The notes under the pieces are model-generated. The model saw only the letters and a program-made list of their open reading frames with translations. It was not told the origin of the DNA and did no database searches. This document shows positions 23,289-34,521 of a stretch of DNA of 36,758 bases, one piece after another (the stretch's first letter is position 1; the number at the start of each line of letters is the position of its first letter). A program made the translations under genes and the position numbers. Source of the DNA: Pelargonium nanum (Eukaryota > Streptophyta > Magnoliopsida > Geraniales > Geraniaceae); the NCBI GenBank assembly GCA_036897485.1, contig JAYMTF010000427.1, positions 1 through 36,758 of the forward strand, in the 5' to 3' direction.

Positions 23289-23967
23289 GTACCGCGTTTG
23301 TTGCTTCTGCTTGCGTTACGGATTTTGCTGGGTTTTATGCGTATTTAATCTCTGCTTTGATTTTTGACCGTTTGGAAGATCGTGTATTTTAAGCACTTTT
23401 AATTTCAGCTTCTCAATTTCGGTTGTTACTGGCTTTTTGAAAGAAAAAAAATGGTGGAGAATTGGGGGTATTAAATTGCTTTTGACACAGACAGAGAGAG
23501 AGAAACAAGTTATTCCATTGATGCCAAGATTCTTCAATTTTGAGTCTTGACTTGATTCTTGAGAGGGAGCTTCTTTTACAAGGATTCTCCTTTAAAGAGA
23601 AGCACAGTAACAAGGGTTTGCAACGGTTGAAATCTTCAAAGCAGCTTTAAAATACTGTCCAGCTCGTCCCCGGAATATTATCTTTTCTTTATCTAGCTGC
23701 CCCCATTGTTGTCGTTGTTGTTGTTGCTGCTCTCATACATTTCCATATCAACTAAACGTGCTCCCAATGATGGATTTTCAAGTCCAAACCCTGATGGCCA
23801 AGTGATTTTTTTAAGCCTTATCTGACAAATTTAAGGCTTTCCTTATTAGTTGTTTGGGGGATTGTTTGTGAGAGGTATTAAAACGAGTTTTGCGGGGTTG
23901 ACTAGGGATTCTCATCCGCCGGCATTTGTATAATTCAGTGGCATTGCGCTGAATTTTGACGTTCCAG
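23289..23967 (+). other. probable 5' UTR intron of the DUF1191 gene
   Basis: Donor TCAG|GTACCG at 23289 and acceptor TTCCAG ending at 23967, seven bases before the ATG. The interval is T-rich and has several ATGs that would be removed by splicing. Inferred from signals only; a long leader intron may raise expression. Confidence 0.6.
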
Positions 23968-23974
23968 GGCATCG

Positions 23975-24916
23975 ATGGGGCTTCTACGAAGTCTCACGAT
24001 GCTTGCTCTTCTGATATGGTTCTTCTGGTTGCCGGATCTCATGGCTCAGTCCACTGCTGAGTCGTCAGCTCGTGCCCTCGATGCTCTTCTCCAAGACTAT
24101 GCTTACAGGGCCTTCGTTCGCCCCAGGACAGGGATACCCTTTGATGGGACGGTTCCCTCCAATTTGACTGGAATCAAGATTTCTGCAATGAGGCTCAGGA
24201 GTGGAAGCTTAAGGGCTCGCGGTGTTCCGGCATACAAAGAGTTCCAGATACCAACTGGAGTCATTGTGACCCCGTATGTGGAGAGGCTTGTTTTCGTATA
24301 TCAGAATTTGGGGAATTGGTCTACAGTGTATTATCCATTACCCGGATATACATACTTGTCTCCGGTGTTGGGTCTTCTCACCTATGATGCGTTGGACTTG
24401 TCCGCTACTAATTTACCAGAACTGAATATTGCAGCGTCTGGTGATCCCATATCGATCAAATTCACAGATATGAAATCAGCCCCGGACGGATCCATAGCAA
24501 GGTGTGTTTGGTTTGATTTACAGGGTGTGGTCAATTTCAGCGATGTTGCATCAGGCAATGTATGTTCAACCATCCAACAGGGCCATTTTTCTATAGTGGT
24601 GGAGTCTATTGCCCCTTCTCCTTCTCTTACTCCCAGTGGTGAAACTCCAGGACCAAATGGAGGAGGAAAGAAGAAAAACAATTGGAAAATCTGGATAATT
24701 GTTGGGTCTGTACTTGGGGGATTAGTGTTGCTGGCATTGTTGGCATTTCTGATAATATGGGCACAAAAGTACAAGCAAAGGAAGAAAATGCAGCGAATGG
24801 AAAAGGCGGCAGAGGGCGGGGAAGCTCTGCAGATGACCTCAGTTGGGGACACGAAAGCACCGGCTGCAACGGTGACTAGAACGCAACCAGTCCTTGAAAA
24901 TGAGTATGTTCCCTAA
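23975..24916 (+). CDS. DUF1191 type I membrane protein
   Basis: A 313-aa protein in one uninterrupted coding exon. It has an N-terminal signal peptide (about residues 1-24, hydrophobic core LTMLALLIWFFWLP, cleavage near MAQS), then an extracellular domain of about 210 residues typical of DUF1191. N-glycosylation sequons are at Asn63 (NLT), Asn114 (NWS) and Asn187 (NFS). Only two cysteines, Cys177 and Cys196, lie in the ectodomain and probably pair. A Ser/Pro/Gly/Lys-rich linker precedes one transmembrane helix (about 237-262), followed by a basic cytosolic start (KYKQRKK) and a short tail ending ENEYVP. The family is plant-specific with unknown function; no kinase or enzymatic motif is seen. 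Its neighbours NDUFA1 and the KH gene match the order I recall around Arabidopsis At3g08600. Confidence 0.95.
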   Translation: MGLLRSLTMLALLIWFFWLPDLMAQSTAESSARALDALLQDYAYRAFVRPRTGIPFDGTVPSNLTGIKISAMRLRSGSLRARGVPAYKEFQIPTGVIVTPYVERLVFVYQNLGNWSTVYYPLPGYTYLSPVLGLLTYDALDLSATNLPELNIAASGDPISIKFTDMKSAPDGSIARCVWFDLQGVVNFSDVASGNVCSTIQQGHFSIVVESIAPSPSLTPSGETPGPNGGGKKKNNWKIWIIVGSVLGGLVLLALLAFLIIWAQKYKQRKKMQRMEKAAEGGEALQMTSVGDTKAPAATVTRTQPVLENEYVP

Positions 24917-25600
24917 CTCCCTCCATCTGTACAAGCCTCCACAGCCATTCATAATTCAAATCTCTTTCCAGTATTTATGAAATTCTTCTGATCACACCTC
25001 TTTTTGGTGGTGTCACCTTTGTTTCTGGGTAGGTTTTGGTGTAGTGTGATAATATAGGATTTTTGTGTAAATCTGTCATCACTCACATTCGTCCATAGTT
25101 TTTATTATTCATTGTGGTGTGCATGTAGCTCAAGTGATTCCATATGTGATGAATTTAGTTGTTCTATTGACAAGGAATAAAATAATCATGGCACCTTCAT
25201 TTTTTGTTTGTTCATGTTTATTGTTGTTTAGTGCAAGTGAATAATTTGATAACGTTAATTTCTTGGACACATATGAACCTTGGTAGTTTCATTATCCTCT
25301 ATAGCCTATTTTCATTGAAAGGGTATTTTACTTGTGAGTGTTACAAAACATGAGCTCTAGAAGTTACACTTGCTAGTCACTACTAGCATTTTTGTTCTGA
25401 TCCCATTTTTATTCTAGGATCAGTCAGTCTCCTGACAATGTATCTCGATGAGTGAGTGAGTTCTAGCTGGGTTGGCTTGAAACTATAGTGAATACCGTGA
25501 ACCTTAAACTTTGCAGACACTTTCTATAATTTAAAGTACCATACTGGTAGTTTTAAGAGCCATACATATTACATACAAGTTAGTGAGGATAGGCCATAGC

Positions 25601-25705
25601 AGAGCAAAGCATATGCTTTTGGTGGAGGGCCATAGCTGGAAAGCGAAGCTTGTTTTGCGATATGCATACATGCAAGGGCCACTCCACCATATGCCCTTTT
25701 GTTCT
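25601..25705. ncRNA. candidate stem-loop RNA (possible miRNA-like hairpin)
   Basis: The arms 25605-25636 and 25672-25701 pair. CATATG pairs with CATATG, GTGGAG with CTCCAC, and GGCC with GGCC; a 5-nt bulge sits between the first two. Four outer base pairs extend it to about 25601-25705, and the loop is about 35 nt. I do not recognise any known plant miRNA in either strand. It could also be a chance or MITE-derived fold. Confidence 0.3.
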
Positions 25706-28700
25706 TGGTAAAAAAGCCATAGAAACACATACATGTTACCTTCTTTTTACCGGAGAAGAGGAGAGATGAAAATAGAGTGAGTCCAAGTCGGAAAGTCTAG
25801 AACATTGATTGAGTGCAACTACTGGTTTGCATGGTGATAAATGTGAGTCAATGTCAATTGTCAAAGCCACAGCTCAGCTCATAGAAGAAAGTATCCATAG
25901 CGAAATCTATGGGCAGGCAGTGTGGAGAGTCCCGTCTTTTTCTGCTGCTGCTCTTACTGTATGTATTGTTTTGTGTATACATATATATTTATATATATCT
26001 ATGTATGTATATATGATATTTGTATTTGTGGTTATAGAGAGAGAGAGAAGTGCAGTAGGTGCACATGGGGTGGGGGGTGGGGGCAAAACACAACCATGCA
26101 CTCTGTTGTGTTGTTGTGTAGCCTATGACTTTGGCTTCACTGTCCAAAATGCTGTATAGTTTTATTTTCTTTGCTCAAACATCAATGAATTGAGGTTTAT
26201 TTGTTTTGCTGCACTGCTGGTCCTGCTCTTGCAGTATTGAAACATTTATAAAAAATAATGAAGAATACATTTTGAGGGGAGCTGGAACTCCTGCCATGAG
26301 CTGTGACCACAATATTATATGGAAGCCAAAAGCAAAAATGCCTGAAATTATATAAGTTGTCCATAAAGCCCAACTTTATTTTTATTTTTATATAGAAGGT
26401 GGTTTTTTATTATTTCATAAAAAAATGGTGGCCTTAGAGAATCCAATAAATATTACCAACAATACAGAGCCAGCAATGCACCTCCCTTCTTTTGCCAATA
26501 TTATATATGTGTATATAATATGTGTGTTGGTCCACTCTACTCCTTGGACTCTTCTTTTTCTTTGTCTACCATTAATTTTGTGAATGTCTTTGTAGTTACT
26601 CTGTCTCTTGTTTAACAGAGAGGACAATAAAAAATGATGGCTCATTATTTTGATTACATTCATTATCTAGCTAATTTTAGTTTCTGGTTTTACTAATTTT
26701 ATATGGTTTACTCTATAAGTGCATGTTTACTAACACTACGCAAAAACTGAAGAGACTTCAAATCAATTTTTCAAAGCCAACACTTTTACTTACAAAAGTT
26801 AGTAAAAGCTACTTATGTGTTAGCGTAACGGCTTACATCCATAAAAAGATTATAGTGTTTACTAAAGTAAATAAAGTGTAAAAAGTGGGAGTAAAGTTGA
26901 CATGCAAATTTATTATTTTCAAACATATGCTATCAAAGTCGGCGTGAGTGCAAACACTAATTTCTCCATCATTACGAAATAATGACAAAATGATGTTTGA
27001 AAGGAAAAATATATAGCAACGCATGAGAGGAGGTGACAACTACTTTCGCAAGAATTGAAACTAAACGTACCTTTTCACGTTGAGCTATTCATGATTAATA
27101 TCGTCGTATTGCAATCACATTTCACATTAACATTTGATTGTCAATCATTATGAATGTAATTACACGTGAACTAAATCAACATCAATCATTTGCTTTGCCT
27201 AAAATGACTATTGCAACAACATTATTTGTCTTCCAATATTGGTGATCATGTGTTCAACCACTCTCTCCATTTTTTGAGCGAGAGTTGTCCACAAGCGAAT
27301 CAAAGAATAAATCAATCTTGGTTGGCACAATGTGAGCCTAATATGGCACAAAAAACGAAAATAAAGGTGAACATTTTATTCACAAACTTATATTATTTGA
27401 AGAACCAACCAATAATGCTCTAGTTAGCTTGTCTTGCTATTTTCTTGACTATCTTAATCGACCATATTCATATAAATACAATAGTGAGCACATTCCCATA
27501 GCCAACTGTTCGTAGCTGTATTCATGAATATTCTAAGAGAATTTATTTTACTACTCAATAATAATGACAAGAGTTTCATTAATTTTGTTGAAAGTTTGAA
27601 GCCAAATGTACATCTTTCGAGGTATGAAACTCCATATTATATTAGTTACTTCTAGACTCACTGCTATATTCAATTAGTTTCATAACATATGGATTTAAAC
27701 AACCAAACTAAATAAAGAAATGTCCTTCTTTAAATTAAGGGTGTAAAATAGGCGTCTAGAGCTCATTTAAGTTGTCTACTAACCTCCTACATTTTTATTG
27801 TTTATAGACAATTAAATAACTACGTTTAACTATGTAAAAGTAACGCTCTTGTTCCAAACAATCTCTATCTACACCAGCTCTCGCATGAGGTTTGGTCACA
27901 GGAGAAACGAAACGCTTACACCTCCCAAGAGCTTTTGTTGCTCACTTAAAGACTGAAATGCCTATTATTGCACTTTAATTACAAAAATAACCCAAACCCA
28001 TATCCATATTAGCATATGTTGGCATTAAAAATAAAATTTAGCATATGTTTATCCCCTCTCATAACACAATATAGTTTACTCAAATTTGATATAAATTGAC
28101 CACACTTTCATATATAAATGTTTGTATACTCTAAAAAGTCGGACTGAACAAAACTCAATATGAGTCGACCTCGCTCTAAATGGTCGTCTATCAAGATGAT
28201 TTGATCAACAAACGGTAAGTTGACCCAAATTTGATAATTGTCAACCTGTATATAAAATGTAAACTTCTAAATATTTATTTTTTATACTTAATATTTACCC
28301 AACAAAACTTCTGTACCCAAACAATGCCTTGAACACATGAATTTTTCTTGTTGAATTTGCATGACTGTTATTCCCATAAACTAATCAATATTTAAGTCCT
28401 CTACCAGATTAGTTGAATTGGTTTTCAGAATATCCAAACCTAACAGAATATAATAAAAACAAATTCAAAACAACATCAATAGATTCTATTCACTGATCTG
28501 GTACAAAGATAACTTGTCCATCTGAACATTGTTAAAGTCAATGCAAACTGAAACAAGAACAGAAAAATAACAACAAGAGTCGCTTTCAAGGCTTCTTTGG
28601 CATGGCTAGGATTCAGATGAGCACATTATTCCTTTTTCACAAGTCAATCAACAAAGTTTTCTGCACACAAAATGATACTGTAAATTTCTTGATCAATGTA

Positions 28701-28839
28701 TCACATTAACAGTAACAATCAAACATGCCTATCAATAAGATGATTCCAGTTTAGATTTCAAGGGAACTGCTGGTTGTTCAAACCTAGTACCTACCCCTAC
28801 CCTAATAAAAAAAAAAAGTTTGAATAGAGGGCATACGAT

Positions 28840-29281
28840 TAGAGTTGGCAATTTGAGTCGCAACACGACACAAAATTAACGTGTTTGAGCTCACATTTGG
28901 TAATCATGCCATGTTCATGTTGGAGAACCCAACACGTTTAGTAATCGTGTCTGGCCTCCAAAAGACACACACATGAATGACATGATTAGTCGTGTGTAGT
29001 GACATGCACACTACAACTGTAAATTAATCCTAATAACGTGCAAAACGTGTTGGATAGTGTTGTGTCAAAAGTGTTGATTGTATCGTGTATAATGTGTTGT
29101 GACATGTTTGTATAAGTTGTGTTGTGTCATGTCAACACGGCCTATTTACTTACAATGTTAAACGTGATGTGCTCGTGTTTCATTTCATGTTCATAAATGT
29201 GTCGTGTTCGTGTTGGATCGTGCAATACACAGTCAACCTTCATAACGACTCGAACACGACACGCACGAATTGCTAGCTTTA
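28840..29281. mobile_element. hAT-like non-autonomous element, 442 bp
   Basis: Left terminus TAGAGTTGGCAATT and right terminus (minus strand) TAAAGCTAGCAATT, 11 of 14 identical. They are flanked by 8-bp near-identical repeats CATACGAT (28832-28839) and CATTAGAT (29282-29289). An 8-bp duplication is the hAT hallmark. The interior carries many CGTGTT/AACACG motifs in both orientations and no open frame for a transposase. Confidence 0.75.
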
Positions 29282-30100
29282 CATTAGATTAGAAGAGTTA
29301 CACTGGGCACCAGGTATACAAGTAAATCTCATCACAAAAACCAAGTGAAGTTCAGTCTCACACATGGCAAAGTGTATAACTATATGTCATTCAACATGGT
29401 GCAGTCCAGTCATGAACTTGACTTCCAAAACATATTATTAATATTTAATATCCTAATAAAATGATAACAGTTAAGAATCAAGTACTCAAATCACCCTATG
29501 CCAAATATTGAAGGTTCATTTACAAATATAACACATCAAAATTCCGAGACCATAATCACTGTTGTAACCTATCCAGCTTATATAGGAATAAGTATGTAAA
29601 TCCAGTAAGAGATCTCGTCTAAATAACTTTGTTCTTGCTACTAGTGAAATTCTCTACTTTGTGCAACACCCGAACTTATCTCAGATAACTATAATCACCA
29701 GTGCTTTAAAGACCTGCCTAAACCTATTCAATTAGCATTCCTCCCTCAAGCACCTTTAGCTACAAATGGACACTTTCAACTTTTTAATTTGACTGCTTTC
29801 ATCCATCTTGATAGTCAAGATTGTTGTCCTTGTGAACTGCAAAAAGGTAGTTTTTTAATGGGCAAAATTCAACCCGGTTATCTCTTATCATTTAAGAGTT
29901 ATAGTGTGTCCATGCATGTATTAACTGGCTGCTCTCTGATAGCAAGATAGCAATAACAACAAAGAATCCAATTGAAAGCAAGATCGCATTGTTAGTCCAA
30001 ATCCTCCACCAATCTATCTCCTCTAAAAACAAGGGTAAACCATGCATAGAGTATTTACTCCAATAGGCAATAGCAAATGTAACTATCAGTAACTGTTATG

Positions 30101-30136
30101 ACTGATTTCAGTAAAAATGACTGATTTCAGTAAAAA
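30101..30136. repeat. 19-bp tandem duplication
   Basis: Two adjacent copies of ACTGATTTCAGTAAAAA-type sequence. Non-coding. Confidence 0.8.
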
Positions 30137-30649
30137 GTTTTTATCATGCACCTGCTTCAAATTACAGCCTCAAATAAATTATCTTTATTCTTTAGCACCA
30201 ATATTTATATCTGAGTCTGTAAACCTCTTAATTTTGGAAGTTCTTACTACCAGAAACATGTCTAAGCTACTAGATATGATAAATCTTCTTGACATAAAGC
30301 CCAACAGGTCTGCTGAGTTTCAACAGCCATCTCAACACTTGCTCGATCAACCTAGCATTCTTTAAGATATTGTCAAAAATTGGATATGTTCTGTTTGGCC
30401 AACTAACCAATATAATTCAAAACATTACCTATCAATATCATAAGATCCTAAAGCTCAATGAGACTAAGATTTTCCTTCAATTTAAAATAAAATTCCTATC
30501 CAAAAGCTGATTGTTGCATTAGACAACAGATACCCCAATCCCATGTAAAGGCCGTCCATAAATAATATCTTTCTTACACAACACAACACATTATACCAAA
30601 CATAAGATAAATTCATTTTGATTGAGTTAAAAAGAAAAGGACAAATATT

Positions 30650-30668
30650 GTGTGTGTGTGTGTGTGTG
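30650..30668. repeat. (TG)n microsatellite followed by a G-rich tract
   Basis: About nine TG units, followed by G runs of 4, 6 and 3 up to about 30686. Confidence 0.9.
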
Positions 30669-32221
30669 AGGGGTGGGGGGAGGGTTCAATTTAGTTCAAT
30701 TATAAAATGATTTGAGTTAAAAAGAAAAAGGTAGTTTTACAAATCACATAGTGGATTTCAAAATCCAATCCGTGTTTATATCCATGCGAACAAAGGCAAT
30801 CTAAAGTTATCTATTTCACACTCAACACTAATTCAATGTAACTATAAATCACGTGAAACAATATCAAACTAAGTTGTAGTGAACTACATTAACCTTACAC
30901 AAGTATTTGGAATCCTCCCCACTTAGATCTATCTAACGTCAAATCCTTTGTCAAGTCTTGCATCATCATGACTTTCCTTTAATTTTTCCCATGTTTTTTT
31001 TAACACTATTTTTTTTCCCATGTTAACTTTAGCCTACTTCTAATCTTTTGTTTCAACAAATTGGATTCCCTAACCTTTCAGCACAAAGTCATTAACCTCT
31101 TTACATTGCACATGTCCAAACAATCTTAGACGTTCCCTGACCCTATCTTAATTGGAGCAACCCCAAAAGTTTGCTACAATAGCTCATTCCCAATCCTACC
31201 ATTATTTGTGTTACCGTGTATCTAAGAAAACTTTCTCATCTTTGCTACCACCATCTTATATATTTGAAGTCTTTGTGGAGCCCAAAATTTAGTGCCGTCC
31301 ACATGACCTATAGAACTTGCCCTTCAACTTAAGAGGATATTTCCCAATTCTATTCATAAATCAACTAGTTCAACAAAATCAAGAGTTATCCTTCTTCCCC
31401 CTTTCAGTTTATCTAGGTATGAAGCTAATCATTCCAATCCAATTTAGGACAAACTATATGGTTAATATTTCAAAAAAATCATGCCCACTGCTCTCATAAT
31501 AAAGTCATTGTGCTTTTAGGAAGTTTTAAAGTGTGCCCAGTTCTTAAGGAACAAATTAGAGTTAACTGCACTAGCATTAGTAAACCTTGTTTTGGTGATT
31601 AAAAGAAGAGGTGTTCTTGAATCCACATCGAAGGGGCATATACTAGTCCATCAAGGTATCTTAAAAGGATAATGAAAAAACCCATGCAATAATCTGTATA
31701 TCAGTTCAACTGCATATGCACAAACAGGTGCGGAGAGACAAACACCAAAGAAGCAATCATTTACTACCTCCATGGCCAGTCATTTAAAATGATGATTTTT
31801 TTGTACCCTAAGAATATTCCCAAAGAGGGTAATTGTGCAATGCGTATACAACTCCTAAACATAGCTACCAAAAGCTGTTTACTCTTAAATCTTAATTACT
31901 AATCAGCTATAGCATTCTTGTTTCACCATAATCAGATTGACCATAAGAAGCCATTAAACATTACGCATTACACAGCTTCCCAAGCAGTACAAAATGGAAA
32001 ACAATATTGTGAAAGTTAACTACGGTAAGTAATTCCTGAATCCTCAGGAAGCAAGAAACTAGATCCAAACTTCTAACAAGTACAGCCCTAAACAGGTCCG
32101 AAAATCAACAAACAACACAGAGTAAAATCAATACAGTATCCTGAAATTCTTCGATCATAGCAGAAATTCGAATAATAAGAAACCCTAACGATCGCAATAG
32201 TAAAAGGGGAAAAACACCTTA

Positions 32222-32528
32222 CTAGTTGGAAGCAGAAGCGGCCTGCTCGACGAGCTTCTTGTCCCTTCTTTCCATGGCAACATCCCACATATCGTTGCCG
32301 ATGTGCTTAGGCTGCAAATACAATTAATCTCGGAAAATCAGCAGAAAAAAAGCGATAAAATCACAAACAAGCAGAGATCTGAAATGAAGTGGATCTAGGT
32401 ATAAGAAGAAGAAAACAGACCCTTCCATGAGCAGCTTTGTGGATTTGATACTGACCATTGCCCATAATGCATAGCATTCCGGCGATGATTCCCAACGGAA
32501 GCGCTGCCTCTAGCCACTGAAACCTCAT
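32222..32528 (-). CDS. NDUFA1: NADH dehydrogenase [ubiquinone] 1 alpha subcomplex subunit 1 (complex I)
   Basis: An accessory subunit of mitochondrial complex I, the MWFE subunit of mammals, anchored in the inner membrane. Two exons on the minus strand: 32528-32421 (36 codons) and 32311-32222 (29 codons plus stop), joined in phase 0; 65 aa, the usual plant length. The N-terminus MRFQWLEAALPLGIIAGMLC is a membrane helix that also acts as an uncleaved targeting signal in this family. The plant-conserved HKAAHGRPKHIGND and WDVAMERRDKKL blocks follow. It is divergent from the downstream KH gene, sharing a 2-kb intergenic region. Three TGGGCC/TGGGCT site II motifs lie 122-162 bp upstream of the ATG. 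No truncation or missing residue is apparent. Confidence 0.97.
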
Positions 32529-32649
32529 TTTTCGCTTCTTTTTCTCTCTAAGCTAATCTTCCAAATTTATTAAACCAGTTTTTGTTTTTGTTTTTTGCCC
32601 CCTTCTCTTAAATAGTTAAATGGGTCTAATGATCAGGTTCTGAGCCCGA

Positions 32650-32690
32650 GGCCCATTTGCGAGTCTGTGAGAGGCCCATTTATCAGCCCA
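32650..32690 (-). promoter_or_regulatory. NDUFA1 promoter site II elements
   Basis: Three motifs reading TGGGCC or TGGGCT on the minus (gene) strand: 32650-32655, 32673-32678 and 32685-32690. Site II elements are known to be enriched in promoters of nuclear genes for plant respiratory complexes and are bound by TCP-type factors. Position and orientation fit NDUFA1 regulation. Confidence 0.7.
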
Positions 32691-33260
32691 GTCCCTATTT
32701 ATACCATTTTTAACTTTAAAAATACTTTATTCGAAAATTAGAATATCCTTCACTACTAATCGGTGAGATATTCCCCTCCTAATTAACAATTTATGACAAA
32801 GAATAAGAGGATCTCAACGCATCAGTCGCTTTATACATAAACCTACGAGTAAGTGAACGCATTTAAGAAAACACATTGACTGAATCAGAAATCAAAGAGA
32901 CCAGATACGCTGTAATCAGTTTGAAGTACTTGTAAAACGTTACATTTAAATATTACTTGCTCCATTTCCGCTCTCTGCCTGATTGATTGCTTTTCAGAGG
33001 ATAGTAGCTTCCACCAACTAAGGCTCTTTTGCAATAGTAGGCATACAATTAGACTAAGTGTATTGTCATCTCTTATAGTATGCAAAACGTGAACAACTTG
33101 AAACGCGTTAGACTCGAGTGACTCTTACGAGACAAATAGTGCCACCCACACACACTACTAGAGACGGCCTCCCATGAAGAGGCCGAGGCCTCTACTTAGC
33201 TATCAACCCCCTAGCTACCACCCACCACCCCACTCAAAACACCTGAACTGAATGACTTTT

Positions 33261-33353
33261 TCTTTTTTTTGGATCAGCGAGCATACCAACACTGAGATTC
33301 GAAACTGTGACCTCGATGGAACAAATCAACCACTCACCATACTGAGTGTTCGT
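33261..33353 (-). mobile_element. very short tRNA-like SINE with 14-bp target duplication
   Basis: A 93-bp insertion flanked by ACTGAATGACTTTT (33247-33260 and 33354-33367, identical). On the minus strand it starts with a tRNA-like unit. A 6-bp acceptor-like pairing AACACT/AGTGTT encloses an A-box-like GTGAGTGGTT and a B-box-like TTTCGAATC. It then has about 18 more bases and an A-rich tail. The body typical of longer SINEs is missing. Confidence 0.8.
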
Positions 33354-33998
33354 ACTGAATGACTTTTCTTCTCCTAAAATTGATCCAAGCTCCAACTAGC
33401 CCTCAACGTGATGATTGAGATGATGAAAGTGTCATCCATTATGTCTATCGTCGTGCTCTTCGTTTCAAATTGTTCTAATCTATATCGTAGTTGACATGGC
33501 AATAACTTGTTAAACCATCTGAAGAGCAATCCCGACTTATACTTTTATCATTATTATTTTTTTAGAAAGAATTGATTGTCATTATTGCTGTTGTAAGGAA
33601 TATTTGTTTTTGCAATAACAGTTAAACTATAAATTGAATGAATTAAATACTGGAAAAAAGAGATGTACAGTAAAAGAACAGAGGCAATGACAGAGAGACA
33701 TAAAAATCCAAATGGACGGTGAGAAAGAAAATAGTTTGACCATTGACTGGTGGCGAGCAGAGCATAAGAGAGCAGACAGGGAGGGTCGCGGCTGTACCCA
33801 AAACGACGTAGTATGAAACCCAGATGTGAATAGAAAAGGATAGAAATGAGAATATATAGATACAGCTAAGGGAGCGTTGGCAAAGAAACATCATAATCAA
33901 AAAATGAGCAGTGTCGTCGTCTTCTTCTTTGTCTCTCTCTCTCCTCTTCTTTAATTCCTATTACAACTTGTTCAACGTTGATTCTCTCTGCATGCTTA

Positions 33999-34006
33999 AC
34001 ACGTGT
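33999..34006. promoter_or_regulatory. G-box/ABRE-like motif ACACGTGT
   Basis: An ACGT-core palindrome about 520 bp upstream of the KH-gene start codon. It is a known type of bZIP/bHLH binding site; use here is inferred. Confidence 0.35.
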
Positions 34007-34470
34007 CGCCTCTCCTTCACACGCGCGCACACCCATTTTTTCTAAAAAACAACACTTTTCATTGCAGTTACTCAGTAACCGTGTGAGTGAGTCACAGGTC
34101 ACCTCCCACCTCGGCCACCGTGTCCTTTTTCTGCTTTCAACGGTTAAAAAAAAGGAAATAATGGTGGTAATGATTTAGCATAGAGTACAGTAAAAGAGCA
34201 TGAAAAGGGTAGTTTTTCTTTTTTCTTTTCTATAATTAACAGAGCAGCTGCTCGATCTTACAGGAAAAAATCTTTTTTTTTTTTGGGTTATATAATTTTA
34301 ATTTTAAAATTTTCATTTTTGTTATGACAAAGTAGACACCTTTATTGATGGTGTTCTGTCTCTCCTTTTTCATCTGCAGCTAGCAGATAGTCTACACCAA
34401 CTAAAACCCTTTTTTCTAAATTTTTTAATTTTTATTTTTCTGGTTTTGTTCGATATTTGCTGGAAAAAAT

Positions 34471-34521
34471 AGCAAAGGCAAAGCGAAAGGCAAGGCAAAG
34501 GCAAAGGCCAGAGCCAGAGCC
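34471..34521 (+). repeat. AAGGCA/CAGAGC short tandem repeats abutting a start codon
   Basis: A purine-rich run of AAAGGCA-type units followed by two CAGAGC units ends immediately before the ATG at 34522. It lies in the 5' UTR of the KH gene, so length changes would alter leader length but not coding. Confidence 0.8.

Larger units (their letters stand above)
16861..23974. other. large intergenic region between RNFT-like and DUF1191 genes
   Basis: Divergent spacing between the RNFT-like leader (to about 17350) and the DUF1191 leader (from about 23000). Open frames in it are short and have no recognisable domains. It holds a cluster of site II promoter motifs (18635-18710), SINE-like insertions at 18892-19124, 19510-19635 and 21606-21737, a hAT-like MITE at 19641-19793 and small palindromes near 20349 and 20382-20408. 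An A-rich run lies at 22801-22828. The last kilobase is pyrimidine-rich promoter and leader. Confidence 0.6.
24917..32221. other. large intergenic region between DUF1191 and NDUFA1 genes
   Basis: No convincing protein gene is present; the longest frame (25809-26159) is low-complexity and unsupported. It holds a possible stem-loop RNA (25601-25705), a G-rich tract next to a GA microsatellite (about 26036-26083) and a hAT-like MITE (28840-29281). It also has a 19-bp tandem duplication (30101-30136), a (TG)n microsatellite with a G-rich tract (30650-30686) and the NDUFA1 3' UTR near 32000-32221. Confidence 0.6.
32529..34521. other. divergent promoter region between NDUFA1 and the STAR/KH gene
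   Basis: Holds the NDUFA1 site II cluster (32650-32690), a short tRNA-derived SINE (33261-33353) and a palindromic ACACGTGT G-box/ABRE-type motif (33999-34006). CT/GA-rich tracts near 33920-33950 and a hexamer-like repeat just before the KH start codon are also present. No protein gene is seen. Confidence 0.6.

Noticed and set aside
24382..24852. 156-aa minus-strand open frame
   Set aside because: Antisense shadow of the DUF1191 coding sequence.
25809..26159. 116-aa open frame in the DUF1191-NDUFA1 space
   Set aside because: Composition is driven by TA and GA microsatellites and a G-run; no domain, no splice context, and other frames are open too.
28100..28250. fourth member of the hAT-like MITE family
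   Set aside because: Only a right-end-like AATTGTCAACCT is visible; no left end or duplication could be found.
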